NCBI GenBank assembly: GCA_958436995.1
Contig: CAUBMI010000052.1
Span: 1-15,332, forward strand
Reading direction: 5' to 3'
From: an uncultured Collinsella sp.
Lineage (GTDB): Bacteria; Actinomycetota; Coriobacteriia; Coriobacteriales; Coriobacteriaceae
Length of the DNA: 15,332 nucleotides
The notes under the pieces were generated by a model. It was not told where the DNA came from, ran no database searches, and saw only the letters and a program-made list of their open reading frames with translations. Positions 8,839 through 15,332 of the stretch are shown piece after piece. Numbering within the stretch: position 1 is the first letter of the stretch; each line of letters starts with the position of its first letter. The position numbers and the translations under genes were made by a program.

Positions 8839-8854
8839 GTTGTTGCCAAACAAC
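8839..8854. promoter_or_regulatory. FNR/CRP-like palindrome upstream of the hydrogenase operon
   Basis: GTTGTT-gcca-AACAAC is a 6-bp-arm palindrome with a 4-base centre. The half-site spacing is that of FNR-type boxes (TTGAT-N4-ATCAA) rather than of Rex sites. The position, 75 bases before the start codon of a hydrogen-metabolism operon, fits an oxygen- or redox-responsive factor. No clear -10/-35 pair was placed, so its role is open. Confidence 0.35.
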
Positions 8855-8928
8855 TTATTAGGCCAGTGTGTTGCATGTAGCATTTTCGCCCGGCCTCGCC
8901 TCCGGGCTGCCATGTGAGAGGGGATCTT

Positions 8929-10761
8929 ATGGCACGACTGCATGTAATGGAGCGCAGCCACGCCCAGGCCGTTATGGACGACCTGCATGATGCACTTGGA
9001 CGTCGTCTGGCGGTGAGCTCGCTCGCCCCGTGTCCCGTTGAGTTTACGGCAGCGCTCGTTAACCTGTGCTCCACCCAGAGCTGCGGCAAGTGCACACCCT
9101 GCCGTGTGGGCCTGAGCGCGCTGAGCGACCTGCTCGCCGATGTGCTCGAAGGGCGTGCCGATGAGTCCACGCTCAACCTGATTGAGCGCACGGCCCGCAC
9201 CATCTACCTTTCGAGCGACTGCGCCATCGGCTACGAAGCCGGCGCCATGGCGCTCACAGCTATTCGTGGCTTCCGTGATGACTTTGAGCACCACATCCGT
9301 GAGCATTCCTGCGGCTTTGATCGCGAGGCCCGCGTTCCGTGCGTATCGGGCTGCCCGGCGCACGTCGACATTCCCGGGTACATCTCGCTGGTCGAGGCCG
9401 GCCGTTATGCCGACGCCGTCAAAGTCATCCGCAAAAACAACCCGCTGCCGCTCGTCTGCGGCCTGGTATGCGAGCACCCCTGCGAGATGCACTGCCGTCG
9501 CGGCATGGTCGACGATCCCATGAACATCCTCGCCCTCAAGCGTTTTGCCGTCGAGCATAGTGACCTCAACGACCACAAGCCGCATGTAGTGGACAACACC
9601 GGCAAGCGCATCGCCGTGATCGGCGGCGGTCCGGCCGGCCTTTCCTGCGCCTACTACCTGGCCGTGATGGGCCACAAGGTGACCATCTTTGAGCAGCGCC
9701 ACCACCTGGGCGGCATGCTGCGCTATGGCATTCCCAGCTACCGTCTGCCGCGCGAGCGCCTGCAGGCCGAGGTCGACTGGATCTTGAGCGCCGGCATCGA
9801 CGTTGAGCTCGATCACTCCGTCAACGGCGAGGAGCTTGCCCGCCTGCGTGACGAGTTCGATGCCGTCTACCTGGCCATCGGTGCCCATAGCGACAAGAAG
9901 CTCGGCCTTCCGGGCGAAGAGGCGCCCGGCGTGGAGTCGGCCGTCAAGATGCTGCGCGCCATCGGTGACGACGAGCTGCCCGACCTGAGCGGCCAGCGCG
10001 TGTGCGTCATCGGCGGCGGCAACGTGGCCATGGACGTGGCTCGCTCTGCCGTGCGCTGCGGTGCCGAAAAGGTGAGCATTGTCTACCGCCGCCGCATCTG
10101 CGATATGACGGCTCAGGACGCCGAGATTGCCGGCGCCCAGGCCGAGGGCTGCGAGGTTCTGGAGCTGACGGCGCCGCTCGCCATCGAGACGGGCGAGGAC
10201 GGTCGCGTGAGCGGCCTGCGCGTGCAGCCGCAGATTATCGGCGAGCCCCGTCGCGGTCGTCCGGCCCCGCGTGCCGCCGCGACGCCCGAGCGCGTCATTC
10301 CCTGCGAGCGCGTGTTCGTGGCCATTGGCCAGGACATCGATTCCAAGCCGTTTGAGGACATGGGTATCGCCTGCAAGTGGGGCTGCGTCATCACCGACTC
10401 GGACGGCGCCGTGCCCAACTTCGATGGCCTCTTTAGCGGCGGCGACTGTCAGACCGGCCCCGCCACCGTTATCCGCGCCATCAACGCCGGCCGCGTGGCC
10501 TCGGCAAATATCGACCGCTACCTGGGCTTCGACCACAAGATCAAGCTCGACGTTGAACTGCCGACCGTGCAGTTTAAGGGCAAGCACGAGTGCGGCCGCT
10601 GCGAGCTGGGCGAGCGCGAAGCCGGCGAGCGCATCCACGATTGGAATCTGGTCGAGCAGGGCCTTACCGAGGAGGAGGCACGCCAGGAGGCAAGCCGCTG
10701 CCTGCGTTGCGACCACTTTGGCTTTGGCGCGTTCCGCGGAGGGAGGAACCTGGAATGGTAG
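8929..10761 (+). CDS. NuoF-like [4Fe-4S] domain fused to GltD-like NAD(P)H oxidoreductase (hydrogenase partner)
   Basis: A 610-residue cytoplasmic flavoprotein that should pass electrons between NAD(P)H and the [FeFe] hydrogenase downstream. The N-terminal part (about 35-125) matches the C-terminal [4Fe-4S] domain of NuoF: SCGKCTPCRVG with C52, C55, C58, plus C98 in SSDCAIG. The NuoF FMN/NADH-binding part is absent. Next comes a GltD-like module: Cys pairs C138/C142 and C177, C181, C185, C189 for two clusters, a first Rossmann motif IGGGPAGLS (231-239) for FAD, a second IGGGNVAMD (361-369) for NAD(P)H, and the closing FAD motif GLFSGGDCQTGPATVIRAI (about 500-518). Extra C-terminal CxxC pairs lie at C555/C558 and C591/C594. 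ATG 8929 follows GAGAGGGGA; an in-frame GTG at 8914 overlaps that site. Its end overlaps the hydrogenase start. GltD-type partners characterise glutamate-synthase-linked [FeFe] hydrogenases (group A2). Confidence 0.85.
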   Translation: MARLHVMERSHAQAVMDDLHDALGRRLAVSSLAPCPVEFTAALVNLCSTQSCGKCTPCRVGLSALSDLLADVLEGRADESTLNLIERTARTIYLSSDCAIGYEAGAMALTAIRGFRDDFEHHIREHSCGFDREARVPCVSGCPAHVDIPGYISLVEAGRYADAVKVIRKNNPLPLVCGLVCEHPCEMHCRRGMVDDPMNILALKRFAVEHSDLNDHKPHVVDNTGKRIAVIGGGPAGLSCAYYLAVMGHKVTIFEQRHHLGGMLRYGIPSYRLPRERLQAEVDWILSAGIDVELDHSVNGEELARLRDEFDAVYLAIGAHSDKKLGLPGEEAPGVESAVKMLRAIGDDELPDLSGQRVCVIGGGNVAMDVARSAVRCGAEKVSIVYRRRICDMTAQDAEIAGAQAEGCEVLELTAPLAIETGEDGRVSGLRVQPQIIGEPRRGRPAPRAAATPERVIPCERVFVAIGQDIDSKPFEDMGIACKWGCVITDSDGAVPNFDGLFSGGDCQTGPATVIRAINAGRVASANIDRYLGFDHKIKLDVELPTVQFKGKHECGRCELGEREAGERIHDWNLVEQGLTEEEARQEASRCLRCDHFGFGAFRGGRNLEW

Positions 10762-12566
10762 AGCCCAACAAAACCACTGTCAGCGACAACACCGAAAGCG
10801 GAGCACTCAGCATGGTCAAGCTCACGATCGATAATTGCGAGGTCGTGGTGCCCGAGCACACCACGATCCTGGATGCGGCCAAGTCCGTCGGCATCCAGAT
10901 TCCCACCCTGTGCTACCTGCGCGATCTGAACGAGATCGGCGGTTGCCGCGTGTGCGTGGTCGAGGTCGAGGGCTGCGACCAGCTGGTTGCCGCCTGCAAC
11001 AACTACGTGCTCGACGGCATGGTGGTCCATACCAACAGTCCCAAGGCCCGCGAGGCCCGTCGCACCAACGTGCAGCTGCTGCTGTCCCAGCACGACTCGC
11101 GCTGTACGAGCTGTGTGCGCAGCGGCAACTGCAACCTGCAGACCATCGCCAACGACCTTGGCATTTTCTATCTGCCGTACGAGCAGCACCTGGCGCGCGA
11201 GGGCTGGGCCTTCGATTTCCCCATCATCCGCGATAACGACAAGTGCATCAAATGCATGCGCTGCATCAAGGTGTGCGAGAGCGTGCAGGGCTTAGGGATT
11301 TGGGACCTGACCAACCGCGCCACGCATACCGCCGTGGGCACCCGCGGGCGTGCGCCGATCGGCAAGACCGATTGCGTCGCGTGCGGTCAGTGCATCACGC
11401 ATTGCCCGACGGGCGCCCTGCGCGAGCGTGACGATACCGAGACCGTGTTCGATGCTCTCGCCGATCCTGACAAGATCGTACTGGTGCAGATTGCGCCGGC
11501 CGTGCGTAGCGCCTGGGGCGAGGAGCTCGGCATTCCGCGCGAGGAGGCTACCGTCGAACGCCTGGCTTGCGCGCTGCGCCGCGTGGGCTTTGAGTACGTG
11601 TTCGACACTGACTTCTCGGCCGACCTCACCATTATGGAGGAGGGCTCCGAGCTGCTCGAGCGCCTGGGCGCTGCCTCCAAGGGCGCGGGCGACAGCCGCG
11701 GCTGGCCCATGTTCACGAGTTGCTGCCCGGGCTGGGTGCGCTTTGTGAAGGCGCGCTATCCGGAGTTTGTCGACAGCCTGTCCACGTCCAAGTCGCCGCA
11801 GCAGATGTTCGGCGCCATTGCCAAGACGTACTACGCCAAGGTGTTGGGCGTGGAGCCCGAGCGCCTGTTCGTGGTGTCCGTGATGCCGTGCACGGCCAAG
11901 AAGGCCGAGTGTGCGCTGCCGAGCATGGTGGGCGAGGGCGGCGTGCCCGATGTGGACGTTGCGCTGACGGTGCGCGAGATGGTACGCATGATTCGCGCGA
12001 GCCACGTGAGCGTCGACACGCTTACCGAGGAGCCGCTCGATACGCCGCTGGGCTTTGGCACGGGCGCGGGTGTGATCTTTGGCGCCACGGGCGGCGTGAT
12101 GGAGGCCGCCGTGCGCTCGGCATATTACCTGGTGACGGGCAAGAACCCCGACGCCGACTTCTTTACCGACGTGCGCGGCCTGGACGGCTGGAAGGAAGCC
12201 GTGGCCGATATCGATGACACCAAGGTTCGCGTCGCCGTGGCACACGGGCTGGGCAACGCCGCCCGTCTGCTCGACGCGATTCGCGACAGTCGCGTGAGCT
12301 ATGACTTCGTTGAGGTCATGGCGTGCCCGGGCGGCTGCGTCGGTGGCGGCGGTCAGCCCATCCACGACGGCTGCGAGCTGGCAGCCGAGCGCGGTCAGGT
12401 GCTGTGGGGCCTGGATGTCGCTGCGGACATTCGCTTCTCGCACGAGAATCCCGATGTCCAGGCGTGCTACCGCGAGTTCCTGGGCGCGCCGCTCTCGCCG
12501 CTGGCCGAGGAGCTGCTGCATACCGATCATCATGCCTGGTCGATGCCTAACGAAGGGACGTGCTAA
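10755..12566 (+). CDS. [FeFe] hydrogenase catalytic subunit (HydA-like, NuoG-like N-terminus)
   Basis: Reversible H2 formation/oxidation at an H-cluster. The 603-residue protein has, in order: a [2Fe-2S] domain (C53, C64, C67, with C74 or C81), a His-Cys3 cluster site (H113, C117, C120, C126), two [4Fe-4S] ferredoxin motifs (C164, C167, C170, C174 and C207, C210, C213, C217), and the H-domain. All H-cluster motifs are intact: TSCCPGW with C323/C324, MPCTAKKAEC with C379, and MACPGGCVGGGGQP with C524 and C528, matching C299, C300, C355, C499 and C503 of Clostridium CpI. The ATG at 10755 overlaps the preceding stop by 7 nt and follows GAGGGAGG; an internal ATG at 10812 would still keep the [2Fe-2S] domain. 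No signal peptide is seen, so it is cytoplasmic. The HydE, HydF and HydG maturases needed to build the H-cluster are not in this window. Confidence 0.95.
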   Translation: MVEPNKTTVSDNTESGALSMVKLTIDNCEVVVPEHTTILDAAKSVGIQIPTLCYLRDLNEIGGCRVCVVEVEGCDQLVAACNNYVLDGMVVHTNSPKAREARRTNVQLLLSQHDSRCTSCVRSGNCNLQTIANDLGIFYLPYEQHLAREGWAFDFPIIRDNDKCIKCMRCIKVCESVQGLGIWDLTNRATHTAVGTRGRAPIGKTDCVACGQCITHCPTGALRERDDTETVFDALADPDKIVLVQIAPAVRSAWGEELGIPREEATVERLACALRRVGFEYVFDTDFSADLTIMEEGSELLERLGAASKGAGDSRGWPMFTSCCPGWVRFVKARYPEFVDSLSTSKSPQQMFGAIAKTYYAKVLGVEPERLFVVSVMPCTAKKAECALPSMVGEGGVPDVDVALTVREMVRMIRASHVSVDTLTEEPLDTPLGFGTGAGVIFGATGGVMEAAVRSAYYLVTGKNPDADFFTDVRGLDGWKEAVADIDDTKVRVAVAHGLGNAARLLDAIRDSRVSYDFVEVMACPGGCVGGGGQPIHDGCELAAERGQVLWGLDVAADIRFSHENPDVQACYREFLGAPLSPLAEELLHTDHHAWSMPNEGTC

Positions 12567-12568
12567 CG

Positions 12569-13624
12569 ATGCGCGCGTTTGATTTTGAGATGTCGCGCCG
12601 GGGGTTTGCCTCGGCGCTTGCCGCGGGCGCGCTGTCGCTTGCGCTCGCGGGCTGTGGCGGCGGGGCTGCCGGTGCCGGGTCCGCCGCGGACTCGGCTGCC
12701 ACGGACGGCGCCGGTGCTGCTGCAGAGCCGGTCGCGGTGCACGTCGCCTCGCTCAAGGGACCGACCTCGATTGGCCTGGTGCAGTTTATGGACCAGGCTG
12801 CCGATGGCGAGACGGACAATGAGTTCGACTTTGCGATCAACACTGCCGCCGACGAGATCGTGCCCAAGGTCATTCAGGGCGATATCGACATTGCCCTGGT
12901 GCCAGCCAACGTGGCGAGCGTGCTCTACAACAAGACCGAGGGCGCGGTGCAGGTCATCGACATCAACACGCTGGGTGTGCTGAACGTGGTGACGGGTAAC
13001 GCGGACGTTACTTCGTTTGGCGACCTGGCGGGCCGTACCGCCTACATGACGGGCAAGGGCACCACGCCGGAGTACGTCATGAACTACCTGCTGGAGCGCG
13101 CGGGCCTGACCGGCCAGGTGACGCTTGAGTTTAAGAGCGAGCCCACCGAGGTGCTGTCGGCCCTGCTTGCCGACCCGTCCGCCGTGGGCGTGCTGCCGGA
13201 GCCGTTCAAGACAGCTGCCATCGCAAAGAGCGAAGGCAAGCTGTCGGCTCCGGTAAGCCTGACCGATGCGTGGGATGAGCTGGCGGGTGACACGGGCTCG
13301 CGCTTGCTGACGGGTGTGACCGTGGTGCGCCGCGCGTTTGCCGAGGAACATCCCGAGGCCGTGGCGGAGTTCTTGAGCTGCCATGCGGCGAGCGTTAAGG
13401 CTGTCAATGCGGCGCCAGCAGACTGGGCGCAGGCCGTGGTCGATGCCGGCATCGTGGATAACGCCGCGATTGCCGAAAAGGCGATTCCCGGGTGCATGCT
13501 TGTCTGCCAGACGGGCAAGGATATGAAGGCGGCACTTAGCGGGTATCTGCAGGTGCTGTCCGACGCGGACGCGAGTGCCGTGGGTGGTAAACTTCCGGCT
13601 GACGATTTCTACTACATGGAGTAG
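12569..13624 (+). CDS. Tat-exported ABC substrate-binding lipoprotein (NMT1/SsuA-like)
   Basis: A 351-residue probable solute receptor anchored outside the membrane. The N-terminus has a twin-arginine motif SRRGF (9-13), a hydrophobic stretch, and a lipobox LAGC with C29 as the lipidated residue, followed by a Gly/Ala/Ser-rich spacer. The mature part looks like the NMT1/THI5 and SsuA/TauA periplasmic-binding fold: an early VHVASLKGPTSIGLVQF stretch, then GDIDIALVPANVASVLY (about 107-123), typical of these receptors. The ATG at 12569 is 2 bases after the hydrogenase stop, with GAAGGGA 10 bases upstream; a GTG at 12560 overlapping the stop is the alternative. Relatives bind sulfonates, nitrate, thiamine precursors or other small compounds; the ligand cannot be told here. 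Tat export of an ABC receptor suggests folding or cofactor loading before export, or simply lineage habit. Confidence 0.82.
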   Translation: MRAFDFEMSRRGFASALAAGALSLALAGCGGGAAGAGSAADSAATDGAGAAAEPVAVHVASLKGPTSIGLVQFMDQAADGETDNEFDFAINTAADEIVPKVIQGDIDIALVPANVASVLYNKTEGAVQVIDINTLGVLNVVTGNADVTSFGDLAGRTAYMTGKGTTPEYVMNYLLERAGLTGQVTLEFKSEPTEVLSALLADPSAVGVLPEPFKTAAIAKSEGKLSAPVSLTDAWDELAGDTGSRLLTGVTVVRRAFAEEHPEAVAEFLSCHAASVKAVNAAPADWAQAVVDAGIVDNAAIAEKAIPGCMLVCQTGKDMKAALSGYLQVLSDADASAVGGKLPADDFYYME

Positions 13625-13627
13625 CCC

Positions 13628-15004
13628 GTGCGCGCGTTTGCTCGACAAATGACAGAGCGTATGAAGGCGGTGGCGGCAGCAGGTGCCGTCGCCGCCTTTT
13701 GGCTTGCCGCGTGGATGCTGGTGGCGGCGCTGGTGGCGCAGCCGCTGATCTTGCCGGGGCCGGGTGCTGTCGTGGCGGCGTTGTTGCGGCTGGTATGCGC
13801 TGTCGGTACCTGGGCGATTTTGGCGGGCTCGGGCGTACGGATTCTGGGCGGGCTGGCTCTTGCCGCGGTATGCGGCGGTTTGTTGGCCGGGATTTCTGTA
13901 CGGTCGCGGGCGTTTGCCCGCTTGGCGGCGCCGGCACTTTCGTTTGTGAAGGCGACGCCGGTTGCCTGCGTGGTGGTCCTGCTGCTCATTTGGCTGGGGT
14001 CGGCACGTGTGAGCATCGCGGCGGTCTTTTTGATGGCGCTGCCGGGCGTATATTTCTCACTGGTCGAAGGCTTGTCGCAGGTGGATAAGCCACTGGAGCA
14101 GATGTTTCGTCTGCATGGCGTGCGGGGCTGGCGACTGTTTTGCGCCCACACCTGGCGCGAAGTCCTGCCGTTTGTGCTTTCGTGTGCGCGTGCCGTGATC
14201 GGCATGAGCTGGAAGGCCGGTGTGGCAGCCGAGCTGATCGGCATGGCGGTGGGCACCGTGGGTGAGCGCATCTATCAGGCGAAGCTTTTGATTGAGACGG
14301 CCGACCTGCTGGCTTGGACCGTGCTGGTCGTTGCCGCCTCGTGGGCGTGTGAGCGCGTGCTGGTGTGGCTGCTGCGGGTTTCGGGGCCCGTGGCGTGGGG
14401 TGCGGCCGTGCGGGCGCATGGGCATGGGCTGCGCGGGCGTGCGAGGGCTGCGGGCGATGGCGCTGCGGCGGAGCTTGCGCTTGCCGCGGGCGATCGCGCG
14501 CCCTGGGCGCCGGCGCTCGACGGACTGGTGCTCAACGTGCCCGCGGGTGGGCGTATCTGTGTGATGGGCGCCTCGGGTGCGGGTAAGTCGACGCTCCTTG
14601 CCCTTGCGGCAGGGGAGTGCGCACCGTGCTCGATGGTGTTTCAGGATGCACGCTTGGTCGAGTCCGCCTCGGCGCTGGATAACGTGCTGGTGTGCGCCGA
14701 TGCACGCGTGGACGCCTCGAGTGCTGCGGCCCTGTTGCGCTTGCTGGTGCCGGGGGTCGATGTGCATGCTCGCGTGGCCGAGCTTTCGGGCGGGCAGCGC
14801 CGTCGCGTCGAGATCGCTCGAGCCCTGCTGTGCCCGGGCGGCGCGGTGATTCTTGACGAGCCCTTTACCGGCCTGGATGCCGCCGCGCGCGATGTGACGG
14901 CCGACGCTGTGCTCGACTTGCTCGACGGCCGCATGCTCCTGCTTGCCACGCACGACACCGCCGATGCTCAGGCCCTCGATATCTCGGATATCATCACGCT
15001 CTAA
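13628..15004 (+). CDS. fused ABC transporter permease-ATPase (SsuC-SsuB-like)
   Basis: A single 458-residue polypeptide joining the membrane and motor parts of an importer, presumably partnering the lipoprotein encoded 3 bases upstream. Residues about 12-250 form a BPD-type permease with several hydrophobic segments and an EAA-like cytoplasmic loop (about 156-185). After an Ala/Gly/Arg-rich linker (about 255-290) comes an ATPase with Walker A GASGAGKST (314-322), Q-loop Q339, signature LSGGQ (386-390), Walker B AVILDEP with D410 and E411, and H-loop H442. The motor is unusually short: K320 to Q339 is 19 residues where about 40 is usual (K42 to Q82 in MalK), so the beta-strand segment between them is missing. 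All catalytic residues remain. The start is GTG 13628 with no strong ribosome binding site; ATGs at 13649 and 13661 are alternatives. No terminator with a T-run was found downstream. Confidence 0.85.
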   Translation: MRAFARQMTERMKAVAAAGAVAAFWLAAWMLVAALVAQPLILPGPGAVVAALLRLVCAVGTWAILAGSGVRILGGLALAAVCGGLLAGISVRSRAFARLAAPALSFVKATPVACVVVLLLIWLGSARVSIAAVFLMALPGVYFSLVEGLSQVDKPLEQMFRLHGVRGWRLFCAHTWREVLPFVLSCARAVIGMSWKAGVAAELIGMAVGTVGERIYQAKLLIETADLLAWTVLVVAASWACERVLVWLLRVSGPVAWGAAVRAHGHGLRGRARAAGDGAAAELALAAGDRAPWAPALDGLVLNVPAGGRICVMGASGAGKSTLLALAAGECAPCSMVFQDARLVESASALDNVLVCADARVDASSAAALLRLLVPGVDVHARVAELSGGQRRRVEIARALLCPGGAVILDEPFTGLDAAARDVTADAVLDLLDGRMLLLATHDTADAQALDISDIITL

Positions 15005-15076
15005 ATACTAACTCAGCAACAAAATGATCCGTTTTCCTCCGTCCCCATGGGGTCGGGTGTGGTATTCTATCTGAGG

Positions 15077-15105
15077 GGTAATACTTAGGGATACCAAGTA
15101 ATACC
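15077..15105. promoter_or_regulatory. operator-like inverted repeat before the antitoxin-like gene
   Basis: GGTAATACTT (15077-15086) and AAGTAATACC (15096-15105) are inverted copies matching at 9 of 10 positions, with a 9-base spacer that itself contains ATACC. A further half-site-like GGTATTC starts at 15061. Antitoxins of the RelB/DinJ type usually repress their own operon at such repeats, so autoregulation is the natural reading. A -10-like TATTCT at 15063-15068 lies just upstream. Confidence 0.5.
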
Positions 15106-15127
15106 AACGCCGCAGAAACAAACTCAG

Positions 15128-15184
15128 GATGCGGGCCAATCGGGTTGCCTTCACAGCCCGTCGCCCAGCCGCGTGGCCCGCATC
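15128..15184 (+). other. long structured leader hairpin
   Basis: An 11-bp perfect stem GATGCGGGCCA (15128-15138) with TGGCCCGCATC (15174-15184) encloses an inner hairpin CGGGTTG (15141-15147) with CAGCCCG (15154-15160, one G-U). The right-hand side carries an unpaired GC-rich stretch (15161-15173). It ends 35 bases before the next start codon and has no T-run, so it is more like a structured 5' leader or a small RNA fold than a terminator. It matches no riboswitch class recognised here. Confidence 0.5.
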
Positions 15185-15219
15185 TATCCGCACCACCGTC
15201 GTTTCAAAAAGGAAGCGCC

Positions 15220-15332
15220 ATGGCAGAACACATGACCCCGGTTGTCGCGAAGGTCTTGCCCGAGGAAAAGGCGGCCTTCGCGGCGGCAACCCAGCTCGTG
15301 GGCACCACGCCGTCCAACGCCATCCGCATGTT
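15220..15332 (+). CDS. partial RelB/DinJ-like type II antitoxin, N-terminus only
   Basis: Only the first 37 codons are in the window; the gene runs off the right edge. The ATG at 15220 follows AAGGA (15209-15213) six bases upstream. The readable part ends LVGTTPSNAIRM, matching the ribbon-helix-helix pattern of RelB/DinJ antitoxins (L-G-x-T-x-S-x-A-I-R-M), which bind DNA as dimers and neutralise an RNase toxin of the YafQ/RelE type. The operator-like repeat at 15077-15105 supports an autoregulated toxin-antitoxin pair. The toxin, if present, lies beyond the window. Confidence 0.65.
   Translation, partial: MAEHMTPVVAKVLPEEKAAFAAATQLVGTTPSNAIRM

Noticed and set aside
8839..8854. Rex (NADH-sensing repressor) site
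   Set aside because: Rex sites have eight bases between TTGTT and AACAA; here there are four, which fits FNR/CRP spacing instead.
8818..10716. A 632-codon - strand frame opposite the flavoprotein gene
   Set aside because: Shadow of a gene with clear Rossmann and Cys motifs; its own translation resembles no family.
11292..12533. A 413-codon - strand frame opposite the hydrogenase
   Set aside because: Shadow frame; the + strand carries every H-cluster motif.
15039..15056. CCCCATGGGG palindrome as terminator of the ABC gene
   Set aside because: There is no T-run after it, so intrinsic termination is unlikely; it may be part of the next promoter region.

Overview
The window looks like chromosomal DNA of a high-GC anaerobic gut actinobacterium, most likely a Coriobacteriia member such as Collinsella. 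This is inferred from base composition, codon use and the gene mix: an EFR1-type ferredoxin, PTS sugar uptake, [FeFe] hydrogenase and Tat lipoprotein. No sequence comparison was run. All recognisable genes lie on the + strand.

Layout. 1-250 is a possible leader. 251-2515 encodes a DEAD-box RNA helicase with a very long Arg/Gly-rich tail, closed by a strong terminator. 2585-3142 is non-coding and holds a pair of inverted repeats. 3143-3904 encodes a flavodoxin-like/2x[4Fe-4S] protein. 4185-8672 is a sugar operon: PTS EIIA, a LicT/BglG antiterminator, PTS EIICB and a family 4 6-phospho-alpha-glucosidase. It is preceded by a promoter and a leader RNA with two mutually exclusive hairpins, and followed by a long hairpin. 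8929-15004 is a tightly packed four-gene unit: a NuoF-like/GltD-like flavoprotein, an [FeFe] hydrogenase overlapping it by 7 nt, a Tat-type substrate-binding lipoprotein 2 nt later, and one polypeptide fusing an ABC permease to its ATPase. The right edge holds the start of a probable RelB/DinJ-type antitoxin with an operator-like repeat and a large hairpin upstream.

How the genes work together. The sugar operon should import and phosphorylate an alpha-glucoside (EIIA and EIICB) and split the 6-phospho-product (GH4), with LicT sensing PTS phosphorylation and acting on the leader RNA. The hydrogenase pair should exchange electrons between NAD(P)H and H2 or ferredoxin; it resembles the glutamate-synthase-linked class of [FeFe] hydrogenases. 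Why an NMT1/SsuA-like ABC importer is packed directly behind the hydrogenase is not explained by anything visible.

The points most worth a second look are the attenuator-like leader at 4073-4158, the hydrogenase-ABC arrangement, and the fused ABC protein whose ATPase is about 20 residues short between Walker A and the Q-loop. No system that is plainly unknown is visible. No tRNA, rRNA, CRISPR array, insertion sequence or phage gene was recognised.
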